From the NCBI GenBank assembly GCA_928212115.1, contig CAKMRJ010000001.1:363152332-363216331 (forward strand): DNA of 64,000 nucleotides, in the 5' to 3' direction. Shown in pieces: positions 1-11,185 of this stretch. The position numbers and the translations under genes are program-made. Position 1 is the first letter of the stretch. Every line of letters starts with the position of its first letter. Below the pieces are notes generated by a model. The model was given only the letters and a program-made list of their open reading frames with translations, was not told the DNA's origin and did no database searches. The DNA is from Lactuca virosa (lineage: Eukaryota > Streptophyta > Magnoliopsida > Asterales > Asteraceae).

Positions 1-2522
1 TCAAGATTAGGGTATAACTTTTCCCTTCAGGGCACCACTCATGATCCATCCAAATACACTATTCGTCAATGTTATTGTGTAGGGTGGAAGTACTTATCTA
101 GGGTGATTGGTAAATGCCTTGGACACAAAACTGGGAGCTTAGATTAGTTAAACCTATTTGAGCAAAGAATTCTATATTCCATGGCATGCAACAGAAGACT
201 AGATTTTGCTCAACTCTTCCTTGATCAACTGATTGAATGTGTCATTGGGAACATGAAGTCAACATATGTTCCTTATCCTCGTTGGATTGGACTAATTTTG
301 GCTCGTAATTAAGAGGGTTATAATATCAATCATGGAGTCATCATTCCAATTCCAGCCCTCTCCTCAAATATCATCAACACTACTCCTTCTGATGGATGCA
401 TATTACCCATAATATGGAAAACTGGGTTGCAAATCCTTACGTTGTTGACTCCTCTGACTCTGAAGAAGAGGATGATGAGAATAATAATGAAGATAATGAA
501 GAAGGCACTGATGATGAAGAAGTCGTTGGTGATGAAAAAATGAATTTGCCGCTGATAAGGGAGAAGCCTCTGTTCAAAGATTGACTAATTCTCCTCCAAA
601 ATTGAACCAACATATTCGCTTCTCTTTATCCTTAACATCATCCAAAACTCCTTCTACAGAAGAATATGTATAGTGAGGTTCAACCCCACCTCAAATGGAA
701 ACTTTTGATCCACTAATTCAAGATGTGAGTTCTCCAAGATCAACGTCTCCTTCTCCTCAAGCTGCAACTGTCCCTTCAAATCCAACACATTTTTAGACCT
801 CTTCTACTTATCAGGGGGAGTCCAGTTCAAACTTTCAAACCACTATGCTCTTTCATATCTCTCTATTGGTGCAGATGACTCAATCTCTAGGAGAAAGACT
901 GACCAAAGTAGAGAAAGATGTGGCTGATATGAAACGTTTAATGACTTTGGATGATGATGATGTGATGACTGAAGACACTCCTCCTACCTCTCCAGACAAT
1001 CCACCGCCACCTCCACCTCCATCATCAAATTATCCTCCACCATCAGATCCCCCTCCTCGCACATCCTCTCCACCACCATACTCCCCTCCCTAAGCTGATG
1101 ATGCTAAAAAGGGGGAGAAATATCAAGATCCAATGGTGACTGTAACAAGTCCATTTTAGCCTGAAATGTCTAAATCAGGAAGGGATGATAATCAAAAGGC
1201 AATTGTTGTAGCTGAACAAGAGAGCAATGATCAGCCCATCCTAGACGCTGATGCAACAAACAATGATCAACCTATTACAGACACTAGTGATCAGTTTGAG
1301 ACTAATGAGTATGCAGGGTTTCTTGATTTGGGGTTTATGGTACAAGCTGTTGTTCCTCTGAGTGTTGTTTACCCTTATACATGTTTTGAGGGGGAGATTC
1401 CTCAAGGAACCAACAATGACATAGAGTTTGATGATGAACATCTCAATCCTAGAAAAAATAAGGCTTCCTTCTTAGGGGGAGGAAATAACGCTGAAGCCGG
1501 AAGTTCCTCAGTCGCTAGTGGTTCTTCAGTCGATGGTGGTTCTTTAGACCCTCCTCCCAAGAGATGTAAGCTGACAGTTGACTTGGATGATTTAGCTGCA
1601 GATTAGCGAATGAACGTTGAATAAGTCTGATAAATTATGTTAGAACATAATGCCTCAGTTAAAAGAAGAAAAGAGGAACGTCGATCTATCAAACTTGTTC
1701 AGCACCTTGCTTCAGCTGATGCTCAAAAGACCAACATTAAGCGCTTCAATGCTGATGTAGCAAAAAAAAATAGAGTATTTGAGCTGAATGATTGAATCAA
1801 TCGTAAGAAATTTGGTAATGTTCTTAGAAGAAGATACCAAACTGATCCCATCATCAAAGTCAGATGTGCCAAACCCAAAAACGAATCTTTAAAATTGCAT
1901 CTGGTGAGGAAAAAGGCTGAGTAGGAATACACTGAAGTTATATTTGCTCATGAATTGGTTAAATATGGATACAATGAGTGGATACAAATTCATGAGATAA
2001 TTTCTAAACAAAAAGGTGTTCATGCCCAAGAGGTAAAGTTGGCTATCCAAACCCTGATCAACAAAGTTAAGAAGCTGAACTTAGTACCTTCAATTGGTCC
2101 AACCCATCCATCCACTTCGGAAAGAACTAGTTGGCCCAGAATGTCAAAATACACTAAGTTTCTTCTTCTGTATGGCACTCCCTACATCAACAATAAGCCG
2201 CCAAAGGGTATTGATCCAATTCAGCACATGTTCATCCCGGGAACCAGAACACGAAATTTACTATCTTGACAACCAGAACTAAATGTGCTTTCAACGCACT
2301 AAAGATCTTCCTGATGCTCCCACCAAGCATTTCTTCAATATTCGTCTAGAGGGTATGAGGCATAAAGATCTGGAAAGACGATATCGTGTGATGATCTCTT
2401 TTGAACTCAGTAAGAATCTTACAAATATTCATCTTGATGACTTCAAGTGGTTAAAGCCTGAGATCTTAACTGAAGTTGAAAAATTATCAAATGATGACCT
2501 TGATGACTTTGTTGAAGATTAG
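1..2522 (+). pseudogene. Decayed extra (envelope-like position) ORF of a sirevirus-type copia element
   Basis: A degenerate coding region runs in pieces: frame 1 from base 1, then 396-584, 845-1093, 1166-1606, about 1640-2269 and 2283-2522. It is broken by in-frame stops (for example 148-150 and 310-312) and frameshifts. The early part contains YVPYPRWIGLILA. Then come an acidic Asp/Glu-rich stretch, a short heptad-like segment at 845-950, a proline-rich stretch ending near 1090, and a basic RRKEERR-type patch near 1660. It lies directly before a polypurine tract and an LTR, which is where sireviruses carry an additional ORF after pol; that family comparison is from general knowledge. I do not recognise an enzymatic domain. 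The 5' end lies outside the window. Confidence 0.55.
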
Positions 2523-2534
2523 TTTTGACATCAT

Positions 2535-2548
2535 TAGATAGGGGAGAT
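2535..2548 (+). other. Polypurine tract of the sirevirus-type element
   Basis: The purine-rich run TAGATAGGGGAGAT directly precedes a TG dinucleotide that opens an LTR. This is the usual site for priming plus-strand DNA synthesis and fixes the plus orientation of the element. Confidence 0.6.
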
Positions 2549-2673
2549 TGTAAGGTCATACCTTATGATCTGATGTGTCAAACACTTTACACGCTGACCA
2601 CCATCGCCAACACAAGACCTTATCAGCGTCAACGTGAAGATAATGATCTTGGTGATTTTTGTATATTAGGCAG

Positions 2674-2720
<47 letters not shown>

Positions 2721-2971
2721 CCCTAATCTTTATGATTAGGATTAGACCTTTACTTAGATAGGTATACATCCCTTAATTAGTGGTATATCAGTTATTGTAA
2801 TCGTATATATTCAACATTAGGGTGAAACCTTAATGTATGTCTTGGTTACCGTCTTTGTGACCTTCGTTCTCTTGGAGAGAACATCCTTTCTTAGTGAAAG
2901 AATCTTTGTGATTACTCGTGTTCTTTGCTTCTCTTTTTAATTATTGTTTAGTTATTTTTTCTTTGTTATTC
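2549..2971 (+). mobile_element. 3' LTR of a sirevirus-type copia element
   Basis: The segment begins TGTAAGGTCATACC right after the polypurine tract and ends near ...TTATTCA, about 423 bases. It contains a (TA)n array at 2681-2718. The left boundary is well supported. The right boundary is a guess from the CA rule, because the 5' LTR and target duplication are off the window. Immediately right lies reverse transcriptase sequence of element B on the other strand, so this copia element was probably inserted in B's pol gene. Confidence 0.5.
2681..2718. repeat. (TA)n microsatellite
   Basis: About 19 uninterrupted TA units within the LTR. The Ile/Tyr-rich peptide it could encode is not a gene. 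Confidence 0.95.
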
Positions 2972-2984
2972 ATACTTGAAGTGT

Positions 2985-3192
2985 ATCCGATCGATACAAA
3001 CCTTCAATACCCGATTCATCAAATCCATAAATGTCACCGGTGCATTGATGAACCCAAATGGTATCACCACGAACTCATAATGACCATAACGAGTTCAAAA
3101 TTCTGTCTTCTCCACGTCCTCCTCTTTGAAACTCACCTGATGATACCCTGACATCAAGTCGATCTTGGAGAACCAAGATGCACCCTGCAGCT
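2985..3192 (-). pseudogene. Element B reverse transcriptase, palm fragment
   Basis: Read on the minus strand, this encodes the gypsy RT block with FSKIDLMSGYHQ and then FMDLMNRV. It stops just before the place where the catalytic F/Y-x-D-D motif should occur. The left neighbour is the sirevirus-type LTR, so the rest of RT is probably displaced rather than lost. An in-frame stop interrupts the sequence. It continues rightwards at 4898 after the solo LTR. Confidence 0.75.
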
Positions 3193-3376
3193 TGTAACAC
3201 TCCAAAATTCAAAAAATTTTAAAATTTTCAAAATCAACCATTGATCAACATTGTTTACAAAAAGAGTCATTGTTTCAAAGGCATTATTTCAAATCAAATT
3301 TTTCCCAAGACCTAGTGACATAAAACAGGAAGCTGTGTACGATCACACATTTGCCTTCCCACAATCCTCAGAAGTC

Positions 3377-3826
3377 CTGAAACGATAAACTAAAAACTGT
3401 AAGCCAAAGCTTAGTGAGTTCCCCCAAAGTACCAACACACGCATACATATAACAACATATACTGGGTCCACAGCTAAAAGACTGGATTACCCTTGAGCCT
3501 ACAATATGAGTCTGGCATGCCTATCAGTCCCTCAACTCATATCTAGATTGCTCCCGAGCCCACATCATAAGTTTGGCTTCCCCCTGGGGCCCACAACTTA
3601 TGTCTGGATTGCTCCCGGGTTTGTTGGTTACCGCGCAAAGCCGTACAACCTCAACCCAACAATACTATGTCGACATAAGCAAAACAGATAAACATATACT
3701 AGCTAACAAATAAACATGCAGATCTTAACAGACCACTACAACATAGCAACATCCTAAAATATGATACATAATCTACTGGGCCGACACTGGTGCCTTCGAC
3801 CCACAAGTACAGTGAGGAAAACTCAC
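3377..3826 (-). other. Candidate intron inside the solo LTR
   Basis: On the minus strand a donor AG|GTGAGT at 3826 and an acceptor TTTCAG at 3377 enclose 450 bases that include imprecise repeats of about 39 bases (near 3480-3620). The same donor and acceptor context recurs in LTRs of A, E and K. This is sequence-motif evidence only. Confidence 0.35.
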
Positions 3827-3994
3827 CTCTCAGTCGGAATGCAAGCTGAATAATTCTCTGTTCCGAAAAATCGGCTCAACGATCACCTAACCAAAACCAA
3901 GGACCTAATCTCAATTAACAGCTCGAAATACCCAAAATACCCTTGGTCAAAACCGGTCAAAATCAACAAAATCCACCGAGTCAACTCAGGCCTC

Positions 3995-4098
3995 GTAAGC
4001 GGGGCGTACTTCAGTTGTACGCGGGGCGTACTCGTGGTCCGAGGTATATGGGCTTAACCTGCGTACGCGTAGCGTACCATTCGGTACGCCCAACATGC
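3995..4098. promoter_or_regulatory. Two dyad pairs, downstream set
   Basis: GTACG-N5-CGTAC type words of 15 bases start at 3995, 4017, 4063 and 4084. Spacing inside the pairs is 22 and 21 bases. Their function is unknown; see the finding on paired dyads. Confidence 0.6.
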
Positions 4099-4721
4099 TC
4101 TTAGGTTTACCTCTTAACCACTTAAGAGCTTAATACTTCGACTTTTCACGTCCAAATACTGATCTAAGGCCAAAATACCACTGAGAGTCAAAAAGTTTCC
4201 AACTTTTATGACTTTGCATGCCCATTAAGTGCTTAATACATACAAATCCCAACTTCTTAACACCTAAATACCTTCTAGAGCATGCATGGGGAAGAACTAA
4301 GCATCAAGATCTCATTTTTATAACTCAAGACCCCTTATTGGGTCTTAAAGGACAACATATTTGATCAGGAGTATGCCATGCTCAAGAATCACAAAGGTTG
4401 GGACCAAAATGCCCTAAATGAAGGAATATCTAGTTCTATAAGAAAATATGATCAAGCTAGGAGGTTTTTACCTCCAGAAGGTTGCTAACAAGGTGAAAAT
4501 CCCAGATCCAAGCTTCTTCTAAGCTCCAATGTCCTTCTACCACCTTATTATTCAAGAACACCACCAAAGCACATAAATAAGCTCAAAGATGCACTCTTCA
4601 CACTTAGGGTTAGCTAGAGGAACGATTTTTCGGTGGAGGCTGATGTGGGTGAAGGCATTGGGACCATAAGGAGATTATACAGGGTGCAATCCCTCAAAAA
4701 TAGGGTTTTTATATGAACATC

Positions 4722-4825
4722 GTACGTGTGGGGTACTTGCTGGGTATGCCCGGCGTATGCGCGCGAGACTCGCTCCTCTCATGCATGATTACACCATGCA
4801 TACACCCCGAGTACGCACGACGTAC
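4722..4825. promoter_or_regulatory. Two dyad pairs upstream of the LTR TATA
   Basis: Words start at 4722, 4744, 4789 and 4811, with spacing 22 and 22. The member at 4789 has decayed (TTACACCATGCATAC) but keeps its position. On the minus strand they lie upstream of the TATA-like sequence near 4673-4680. Confidence 0.55.
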
Positions 4826-4892
4826 AAACCAAAATGCCAAATCTTCAATATATTAGGGTTAAAAATGAACCTTTCTCAGAACGAGTGTTACA

Positions 4893-5223
4893 CAGCTGAT
4901 CGAAGAGATCATCAATTCGTGGAAGTGGGCATTGATTATTCTCCGTCAACTTGTTCAACTCCCGATAGTCTATACACATGCGATGAGATCCATACTTCTT
5001 CTTCACAAACAAGATCAGTGTTCCCCATGGTGAACTGCTCGGTCGGATAAACTGCTTGCCTAACAGTTCATGGAGCTGAGAGGTCAACTCCTACATCATT
5101 GTTGGTTCGAGGCGATACGACACCTTAGAAATTGGGGCCGCATCGAGAAACAAATCAATCCTGAACTCGACTTGCCTCGCAGGAGGCACACCGGGTAAAT
5201 CATTCGGGATTACATCTGAAAAC
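4893..5223 (-). pseudogene. Element B: protease-RT linker and RT fingers fragment
   Basis: Minus-strand reading gives the linker DLPGVPPARQVEFRIDL, then FIRPSSSPWGT, FVKKKYGSHRMCIDYRELNK and PLPRIDDLFDQL, all typical of gypsy RT. One in-frame stop lies in the linker. The gene continues into 2985-3192 on the left, across the solo LTR, and into 15999 on the right, across element A. Confidence 0.75.
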
Positions 5224-5426
5224 TGTAACAACCCAAATATCCAAATAAAATTTTCATTTTTAAATAATCAAAACATTCCCATAAAACATGAAATCTCAAT
5301 GACAATTGTTTCCAAAATCTATGACATCAACATTTTATTACAAATATCAGAGTGTCCCCATATAAAATGCCGGAGAGTGCATGTCGCGCCATCAAACCTT
5401 ACCCTTGCCCTTAGGCTCTGAAGTAC

Positions 5427-5875
5427 CTGAAACAAACAACAAATTGTAAGCTAATGCTTAGTGACTTCCGCAAAGCATACCCCACATAATCCACATAATC
5501 ATATAAACCATGCATATAAACATATAAGGATGCCGTGGGCTCCTCCCAGGGTCTTACTCCAGGATGCCATGGGCTCCCCCACATGATCTTACACCTAGGT
5601 GCCATGGGCTCCTCCCCATGGTCTTTACCTGGAAAGCCATGGGCTCCCCCACATGGTCTGACGTCCAAGTGCCATGGGCTCCCCCATGGTCTTACATCCA
5701 AGCGCCATGGGCTCCCCCATGGTCTTTCATGCAAATATCACATATACAACTAGCATACCACCTAACATATAACCAACTAACATAACACATATCACTACAT
5801 CAACTAGTGTACCACATATCACAAAATGGGCCGACCTTGGTGCCTTAGACCCATTGGTATGGTGACGAGACTCAC
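5427..5875 (-). other. Candidate intron inside element A left LTR
   Basis: Donor AG|GTGAGT begins at 5875 and the acceptor TTTCAG ends at 5427 on the minus strand, 449 bases. The acceptor is followed by GTACTTC, as in other LTRs here. The minisatellite lies inside it. Confidence 0.35.
5528..5735. repeat. CCATGG minisatellite, about 35-base unit
   Basis: About six tandem units each contain CCATGGGCTCC and a (C)ATGGTCTTAC stretch. The right LTR has the homologous array at 14490-14725 with slightly different units. Frames read through it give repetitive peptides that are not genes. Confidence 0.85.
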
Positions 5876-6059
5876 CTGTCAATAAATGCTGAACCGATAA
5901 GATAAGTCCCAACGCGCAACTCCAACTCAACTACCTATAACCATCAAGTGACTGACTTTGTCAAAATCCCAAAATACCAAAAATACCCACAAGGTCAAAC
6001 TTGGTCAACCATGGTCAAGTGAAAGTCAACGGTCAAGGTCAATAGTCCATGTTGACCTA

Positions 6060-6230
6060 ACTCGTCGAGTGCATCTAGCAACTCGTCGAGTTCCTTCAAT
6101 GTTCACAAAACCAGGGAAAAACCCTAACCAACTCGCTGAGTTATCTTATCAACTCGCCGAGTTCACTCTGCATACGAAAAACGGGAAAACCCGATCCAAC
6201 TCGTCGAGTTCCCAGGGCAACTCGTCGAGT
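6060..6230. promoter_or_regulatory. Three ACTCGTCGAGT dyad pairs, spacing exactly 21
   Basis: Words start at 6060 and 6081, 6131 and 6152 (ACTCGCTGAGT, ACTCGCCGAGT), and 6199 and 6220. All three pairs have 21-base spacing. They lie downstream of the TATA box in the transcription direction. The right LTR repeats the pattern (first pair 15056 and 15077). Confidence 0.75.
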
Positions 6231-6790
6231 TTTCCCCTGTCTTAACATATTCAGCCCTTCCAGTCGAATCTAAAGCTCCAAACTACATATCCAGTCCCTT
6301 AGGACTGAAATATCACATAAAGTTGCTAACTTTACGTGCATGCAAGGCCTCAAGAGGCTAAAACACTAAAACTAAGCTTAATAAAAGGTTTAGGGCATGG
6401 AGGAGGGCCAAGTCTAGATAAAGTGGACAACTTTATGTCCATGGGGGCCTAGAGGTGTCCAGATCTGAAACCATATCCTCATGACAAGTTCAAATCCGAG
6501 AATGACACCATTATGCAGCAAAAGTGACCATATACTTTCATAAGAGGAGATCTAAGCAAATAAAGGTCAAGGTAGCAACTTTATACCTCAAGATGGTTGC
6601 TAAAAAGAGTAGATGTCGGATCTACTGCTTCTCCCTTTACTCCAACCTCTTCAAGCTCCAAGTCCCTTCACAACAACACAAAATCACTCCCCAAAGCTCT
6701 CACACACACTCAAGAAGGTATAAGGCTTGAACTAGGGTTTCTATGGGCTGTAAGGATGATGAGGGAGGCTACAAATGAGCCATAAGTTCT

Positions 6791-6797
6791 TTATATA
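6791..6797 (-). promoter_or_regulatory. TATA box of element A left LTR
   Basis: Minus strand reads CCCTATATAAAGAAC. The equivalent site in the right LTR (15788-15795) reads TATAGAAA, so the 5' LTR promoter may be weakened. Confidence 0.65.
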
Positions 6798-6839
6798 GGG
6801 TACAAACCCTGAAAATTAAGGTTTTCCTTTCCAGTGTCT

Positions 6840-6939
6840 ACTTGTCGAGTTGGGGCCTTCCAACTCGTCGAGTAGACCCTTCATCATGCGTCCATAATAA
6901 ACTCTACTCGACGAGTTGGAGCTCCCCAACTCGTTGAGT
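6840..6939. promoter_or_regulatory. Two ACTCGTCGAGT dyad pairs upstream of TATA
   Basis: Words start at 6840 (ACTTGTCGAGT) and 6863, and at 6906 (ACTCGACGAGT) and 6929 (ACTCGTTGAGT). Spacing is 23 in both pairs. Confidence 0.7.
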
Positions 6940-6997
6940 CCCAGTGCAAAACCCTAAATATTTAGAGAAATAAATTTTACCCAGAACAAGCGTTACA

Positions 6998-7011
6998 AAT
7001 CTCCCCCATTT
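6998..7011 (-). other. Polypurine tract of element A
   Basis: Minus strand AAATGGGGGAGATT directly abuts the left LTR. Confidence 0.8.
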
Positions 7012-7732
7012 GAACTAGACTTCTTCCTCGAAGTCTGCTGATGCAAAGAAATCCGGGTAGTGGTCTTGCATCTCATCTTTCGGCTCCCACGTCCATTCGG
7101 AGCCTCTTCGGTGCTGCCATTGCACCTTTACTAGCTTCACTTTCCTTATTACGAAGGACCTTCGTCTTCCTATCCAAAACCGTAACGGGCCTCTCAATGT
7201 AGTTCAGGCTCTCATCCACCTGAATGTCGTCCAGAGAAATAACCGTGGCCTCGTCTGTGACACACTTCCGAAGCTGAGACACATGAAAGGTGTTGTGTAT
7301 CTGGATAAGCTCGTCCGGTAGATCCAAACAATAAGCGAACTTGCCCACCCAGGCAGAAATCCTGAACGGGCCAATATATCGGGGCCCTAACTTGCCCTTC
7401 TTCAGAAATCTGATGACTCCCTTCCATGGCGACACTTTTAGCAAAACAAAGTCTCCCACTTGGAACTCAAGATCCGATCGGCACTGGTCAACATAGCTTT
7501 TCTGACGGCTATGCGCGACCTGCAGCCTGTCGCGCACCTGCTGAATCAACTCGGTAGTCTTGAGCACCAGCTCGGTGCTCCCCATGACTCGATGCCCTAC
7601 CTCACCCCAACAAACAGGAGTCCTACACCTCTGACCATACAACATCTCAAACGGTGGTCGGTCGATACTAGCATGATAACGATTGTTATATGGAAACTCT
7701 GCTAGTGGGAGGTATGTATCCCAACTCCCTCC
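7012..7732 (-). pseudogene. Element A integrase C-terminal part with chromodomain-like tail
   Basis: Minus strand encodes FPYNNRYHASIDRPPFEMLYG, the GPRYIGPF block of the integrase C-terminal domain and IHNTFHVSQLRK. A frameshift near 7130-7160 separates the final VKVQWQHRRGSEWTWEPKDEM segment, whose shape fits the chromodomain-like end of chromoviral integrases. The upstream half of integrase lies at 9677-10290 beyond the inserted solo LTR. The chromodomain role, targeting integration to chromatin, is family knowledge. Confidence 0.8.
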
Positions 7733-8317
7733 TGTCACACCCCGGCCGTCGGCGGAAACACCGGGCAGTGTAACGTCATTTCTCGTATCATAGTTATCAA
7801 CTTCCTGAAAACACATGCATTTAAAAATACATCAACATAAATTTGGTGAGTCCACAGGTTTTGACTCCATATAAAAAATAATACATTTTCCAAGTTCAAA
7901 AGTATAGATTTGAAAGTATCATTTTAACTCTCCAACGTTTAGTATATATATCCTAGATATAAAAGTTTACTTACCAAATAAGTAGTTTACCTATAAGTCT
8001 CATATACTATGATTATAAGTGTTTGTAATTCCATACAAACGAAAGTTGCTACGTATAAATCTATTTCAATTCTATACGAGTAAAACCGCTACGTATAAAT
8101 CTATTTCAATTCTATACGAGTAAGTAGAATATGTATAGTGGTCTACTTAATATACAAATAATATACCTACTAGATTCTTATACTTAGAGTATAAGTCTTT
8201 GGGGAACTTATACTTAACATTCATACTTGTATATCGACAAAGTATAATGCTTCTAAAAGCTGTGCTACCATGAGTCTGTAGCTGCGACTGTATGACTTAG
8301 TTTTATACCCCTTATTA

Positions 8318-8527
8318 TTATTACAAGGATCACACATTGCGGTAGTACAAGGATCACACCTTGCGGTAGTACAAGGATTACACCTTGCGGTAGTACAAGG
8401 AGTACAAGGATTACACCTCGCGGTAGTACAAGGATTACACCTTGCGATAGTACAAGGATCACACCTTGCAGTAGTACAAGGATTACACCTTGCGGTAGTA
8501 CAAGGATCACACCTTGTGGTAGTATAA
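8318..8527. repeat. 24-base minisatellite
   Basis: About eight tandem copies of a unit close to TACAAGGATCACACCTTGCG plus GTAG, with one 9-base partial repeat near 8398. The Thr/Cys-rich peptide it can encode is an artefact of the repeat. Confidence 0.9.
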
Positions 8528-8545
8528 CAGCTATAATTAGAATTA

Positions 8546-8685
8546 AAACCAGGTTTTATCTTGACATAAAACCAATAACAACAACATATAACATACCTGG
8601 TTTTATCTTGACATAAAACCAATAACAACAACATATAACATACCCGGTTTTATCTTGACATAAAACCAACAATAACAACATACTT
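8546..8685. repeat. About 50-base tandem repeat, three units
   Basis: Three successive copies of a unit containing GGTTTTATCTTGACATAAAA. Each unit contains an internal palindrome (GGTTTTAT ... ATAAAACC). Confidence 0.85.
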
Positions 8686-9110
8686 ATCAATTAACATATA
8701 GAACTTCCGAGTATAACTCTGGAACTATATCGCACACAACATATATATAGAATCCTAAGTATAACTCAAGATCTACATTAGTATACTACTATAACAATAA
8801 CATGCTAACAACTTTACGATAGTTGTATATTTTCATATACGAAATAACTATATCCCGGTTATTATAACTATCTACGTTGATACTAATATACTATCATATA
8901 GACATAATAATAACGTATATACAATATTTAGCATGCGTTTTCCCCCGAACATATTAGAAAGTGGGGCCGTGAAACTCACCTTATTAGCGTGATTATAGAA
9001 TCTAAACGGTCAGAGGCTCGTCGTTGTCAGGCTCGAGAAGGGAAAACGGGCCTTCGGAAACGAGAGAGAATGAAAGGAGAAGGTGTAAGGATTGAATGAG
9101 CTTTGATCGC

Positions 9111-9119
9111 TATTTATAG
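9111..9119 (-). promoter_or_regulatory. TATA box of the 7733 solo LTR
   Basis: Minus strand reads CCCTATAAATAGCG, a canonical plant TATA context. Confidence 0.7.
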
Positions 9120-9135
9120 GGTGTTATGGGGCCAT

Positions 9136-9267
9136 TCACGTCGTGAACATGATAGGTTCACGTCGTGAACTTCCATGAGTCACCCCATAGCCTTAATGCG
9201 TGTTTTCTAGCTCCGATTAGTGTCTGTTGACTCCTCACGTCGTGAATTTTTGATGCTCACGTCGTGA
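9136..9267. promoter_or_regulatory. Two TCACGTCGTGA dyad pairs upstream of TATA
   Basis: Words start at 9136 and 9158, and at 9235 and 9257. Spacing is 22 in both pairs. Three of the four are perfect odd palindromes around a central T. Confidence 0.75.
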
Positions 9268-9676
9268 GTTTAGTCAAATTAGGGTTTCTGAGAGCTGCAT
9301 CTTCGGAAGGCCATAACTTTTGTATACGAACTCCGTTTTCGGCGTTCTTTATATGCACGCGTAGGTAATTACGAGTACTACGACTTTCGTTTAGACTCCA
9401 ATAGCTAATTCTAAGTCTATTTTAAATTCCTCTTGTTATAAGGCATTATAACGTTAGAATTTATCATAACTTCTTCACGCGAAGTCAGATTTAGATGTTC
9501 TCTATATTTTTGTAATCGTATGAACGTATACTTTGAGTTGTATCATGAAAGTTCATACTTTAACATGAATTACATAGTAAGTTTATCACATTACTAGTTT
9601 AACAAAATCACATTACATTATTGGCATAATCACATGTGATTGTTATTGACCTAATTTTGACGGGTGTTACACCTCC

Positions 9677-10290
9677 GAAGTCCAATACGCATGCCCGTAA
9701 CATATCCTCGAGCGTCTAAATCGTCCGCTCGCTCTGGCCGTCTGTCTGGGGGTGGTACGTAGTGCTGAAGTGAAACTGTGTGCCTAGTTCCTCATGGAAC
9801 TTCCTCTAGAATCTGGAGATGAATCGAACATCGTGGTCCGAAACCACCGATACCGGCACTCCGTGCCTGACCACCACCTCCCACACATAGATATCTGCTA
9901 ATTTCTCAGCAAAGATGCTCTCAGAAATCGGAATAAAGTGGACAATCTTCGTCAATATATCTACAATAACCCATATGGCATCCACACCCCTCGCCGTACT
10001 CGGTAACTTCGTGATGAAGTCCATGGTGATCTCTTCCCATTTCCACATAGGAATGGGTAACGACTGAACCTTGCCGTGAGGCCTCTGATGTTCGGCCTTG
10101 ACCTTCCTGCAGGTCAAGCACCGCTCCACGAACCACGGAATCTCCTGCTTCATGCAGGGCTACCAGTAACTCAACCTCAGATCCCTATAAATCTTTGTGG
10201 CTCCTGGTGAATAGAGAACTTGGATCTGTGTGTCTTATCCAAGATCTTCTGCCTCACGCCCCTGGTTACCGGTACCCACAATCGACCACA
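9677..10290 (-). pseudogene. Element A integrase, zinc-binding and catalytic part
   Basis: Minus strand shows CLTCRKVKAEHQ of the HHCC zinc-binding domain, then ITMDFITKLP, VSDHDVRF and, left of 9806, the TYHPQTDGQSERTIQ region holding the third catalytic acid. In-frame stops occur before 10153 and near 9806. The domain continues at 7732 after removal of the solo LTR. Confidence 0.8.
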
Positions 10291-11185
10291 CTATGTCAGA
10301 AGACCTCGACTATCCCGAACAAACAAGAGAAATTGACCCTGAATCCGCTCTATCTTCCAGTTCTCTTTCTTCAAACCCTCCACCTGAGCTTCCTTGATCA
10401 TATCCAACAATGGAGAGATCATTGTCATCCTCAGACAGACGTCCCTAATCGGAGCACTTGCCACCTTGCGGCTCAAAGCATCGGCCACCATATTGGCCTT
10501 CCCCGGGTGGTATAAGATTTTGCAATCATAATCCTTCAGTACATCCAACCACATCCTCTGCCGCATGTTCAGGTTCTGCTGATCCATCAAATATTTCAAA
10601 CTTTTATGATCAGTAAAGATGGTGCACCGAACTCCATACAAGTAATGCCTCCAGATTTTGAGGGCAAACACCACTGCCCCCAATTCCAGGTCGTAGGTGG
10701 GGTAGTTCGCCTCTTGAGGCTTCAGCCGCCTCGATGCATACGGGATCACATTCCCCCTCTGCATCAAAACAACGCCTAACCCTACGATAGACGCATCACA
10801 ATACACCACCAAATCATCCAACCCATCGGGTAGTTCCAAAAATCGGGGCCTCACATAACCTCTGCCTCAAGGTCTCGAAAGCCAACTGCTGGTCCGGGCC
10901 CCACCTAAAAGTCACATTCTTCTTGGTCAAACGAGTCAAAGGTATGGCTATCTTGGAGAAATCCTGGATGAATCTCCGATAGTACCCTGCTAAAACTAAG
11001 AAGCTACGTATCTTTGATGCATTCTTCGGCACTTCCCACCGCATCACTGCCTCAATCTTGGCTGGATCAACCAAAATACCCTCTTGGTTGATGATGTGCC
11101 CCAAAAACTGCACCTCTCGTAACCAGAAGTCACACTTCGAGAACTTGGCATAAATTAGTCTTAGAATAGACCAAGATATCATCAA
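10291..11185 (-). pseudogene. Element A RT connection and RNase H
   Basis: Minus strand encodes the RT thumb segment YAKFSKCDFWLREVQFLGH, AGYYRRFIQDFSK and LTRLTKKNVTFRWG. RNase H follows with VVYCDASIVGLGVVLMQ, LELGAVVFALKIWRHYLYG, FTDHKSLKY and ADALSRK. Two frames meet near 10830, so there is one frameshift. The RNase H acidic residues (DAS, E of LELGA, D of FTDH) are kept. Confidence 0.8.

Larger units (their letters stand above)
3193..4892 (-). mobile_element. Solo LTR (gypsy, GTACG-word family) with target duplication CAGCT
   Basis: This 1700-base segment begins TGTAACAC and ends GTGTTACA, a perfect 8-base terminal inverted repeat, and is flanked by CAGCT at 3188-3192 and 4893-4897. It sits within B's RT gene and no coding sequence accompanies it, so it is a solo LTR. 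Orientation is minus, from a TATA-like GTATAATC (plus 4673-4680) and comparison with LTRs of A, B and E. It holds paired GTACG-type dyads at 4722, 4744, 4789 (degenerate) and 4811 upstream of TATA, and at 3995, 4017, 4063 and 4084 downstream. It also has the conserved donor-acceptor pair (3377-3826). Confidence 0.9.
5224..6997 (-). mobile_element. Element A 3' LTR (left copy)
   Basis: On the minus strand the LTR begins TGTAACGCTTG at 6997 and ends ...GGTTGTTACA at 5224, 1774 bases. It contains two ACTCGTCGAGT pairs upstream of TATA, a TATATAA box (plus 6791-6797), three further pairs downstream, a candidate intron (5427-5875) and a CCATGG minisatellite. It is closely similar throughout to the copy at 14185-15994. 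Confidence 0.92.
7733..9671 (-). mobile_element. Solo LTR (TTCACGTCGTGAA-word family) in element A integrase, target duplication CCTCC
   Basis: The 1939-base segment begins TGTCACACCCCGG and ends GGGTGTTACA, flanked by CCTCC at 7728-7732 and 9672-9676. A minus-strand TATA (CTATAAATA, plus 9111-9119) gives the orientation. Two dyad pairs lie upstream of it. It contains two tandem-repeat blocks. No coding sequence is present. Confidence 0.92.

Noticed and set aside
5411..5785. Open frames on both strands with MGSPWH-type repeats
   Set aside because: Produced by the CCATGG minisatellite in element A's LTR; open on both strands because the unit is free of stops.
7073..7816. 247-residue minus-strand frame as one protein
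   Set aside because: The first 30 or so residues come from the inserted solo LTR; only the part left of 7733 is integrase.
8221..8634. Open frames of 137 and 81 residues on the minus strand with Cys-Thr-Thr-Ala-Arg repeats, and the regular repeat itself as a CRISPR-like array
   Set aside because: They arise from a 24-base minisatellite inside an LTR. There are no unique spacers of even length and no cas genes, and the host is a plant.
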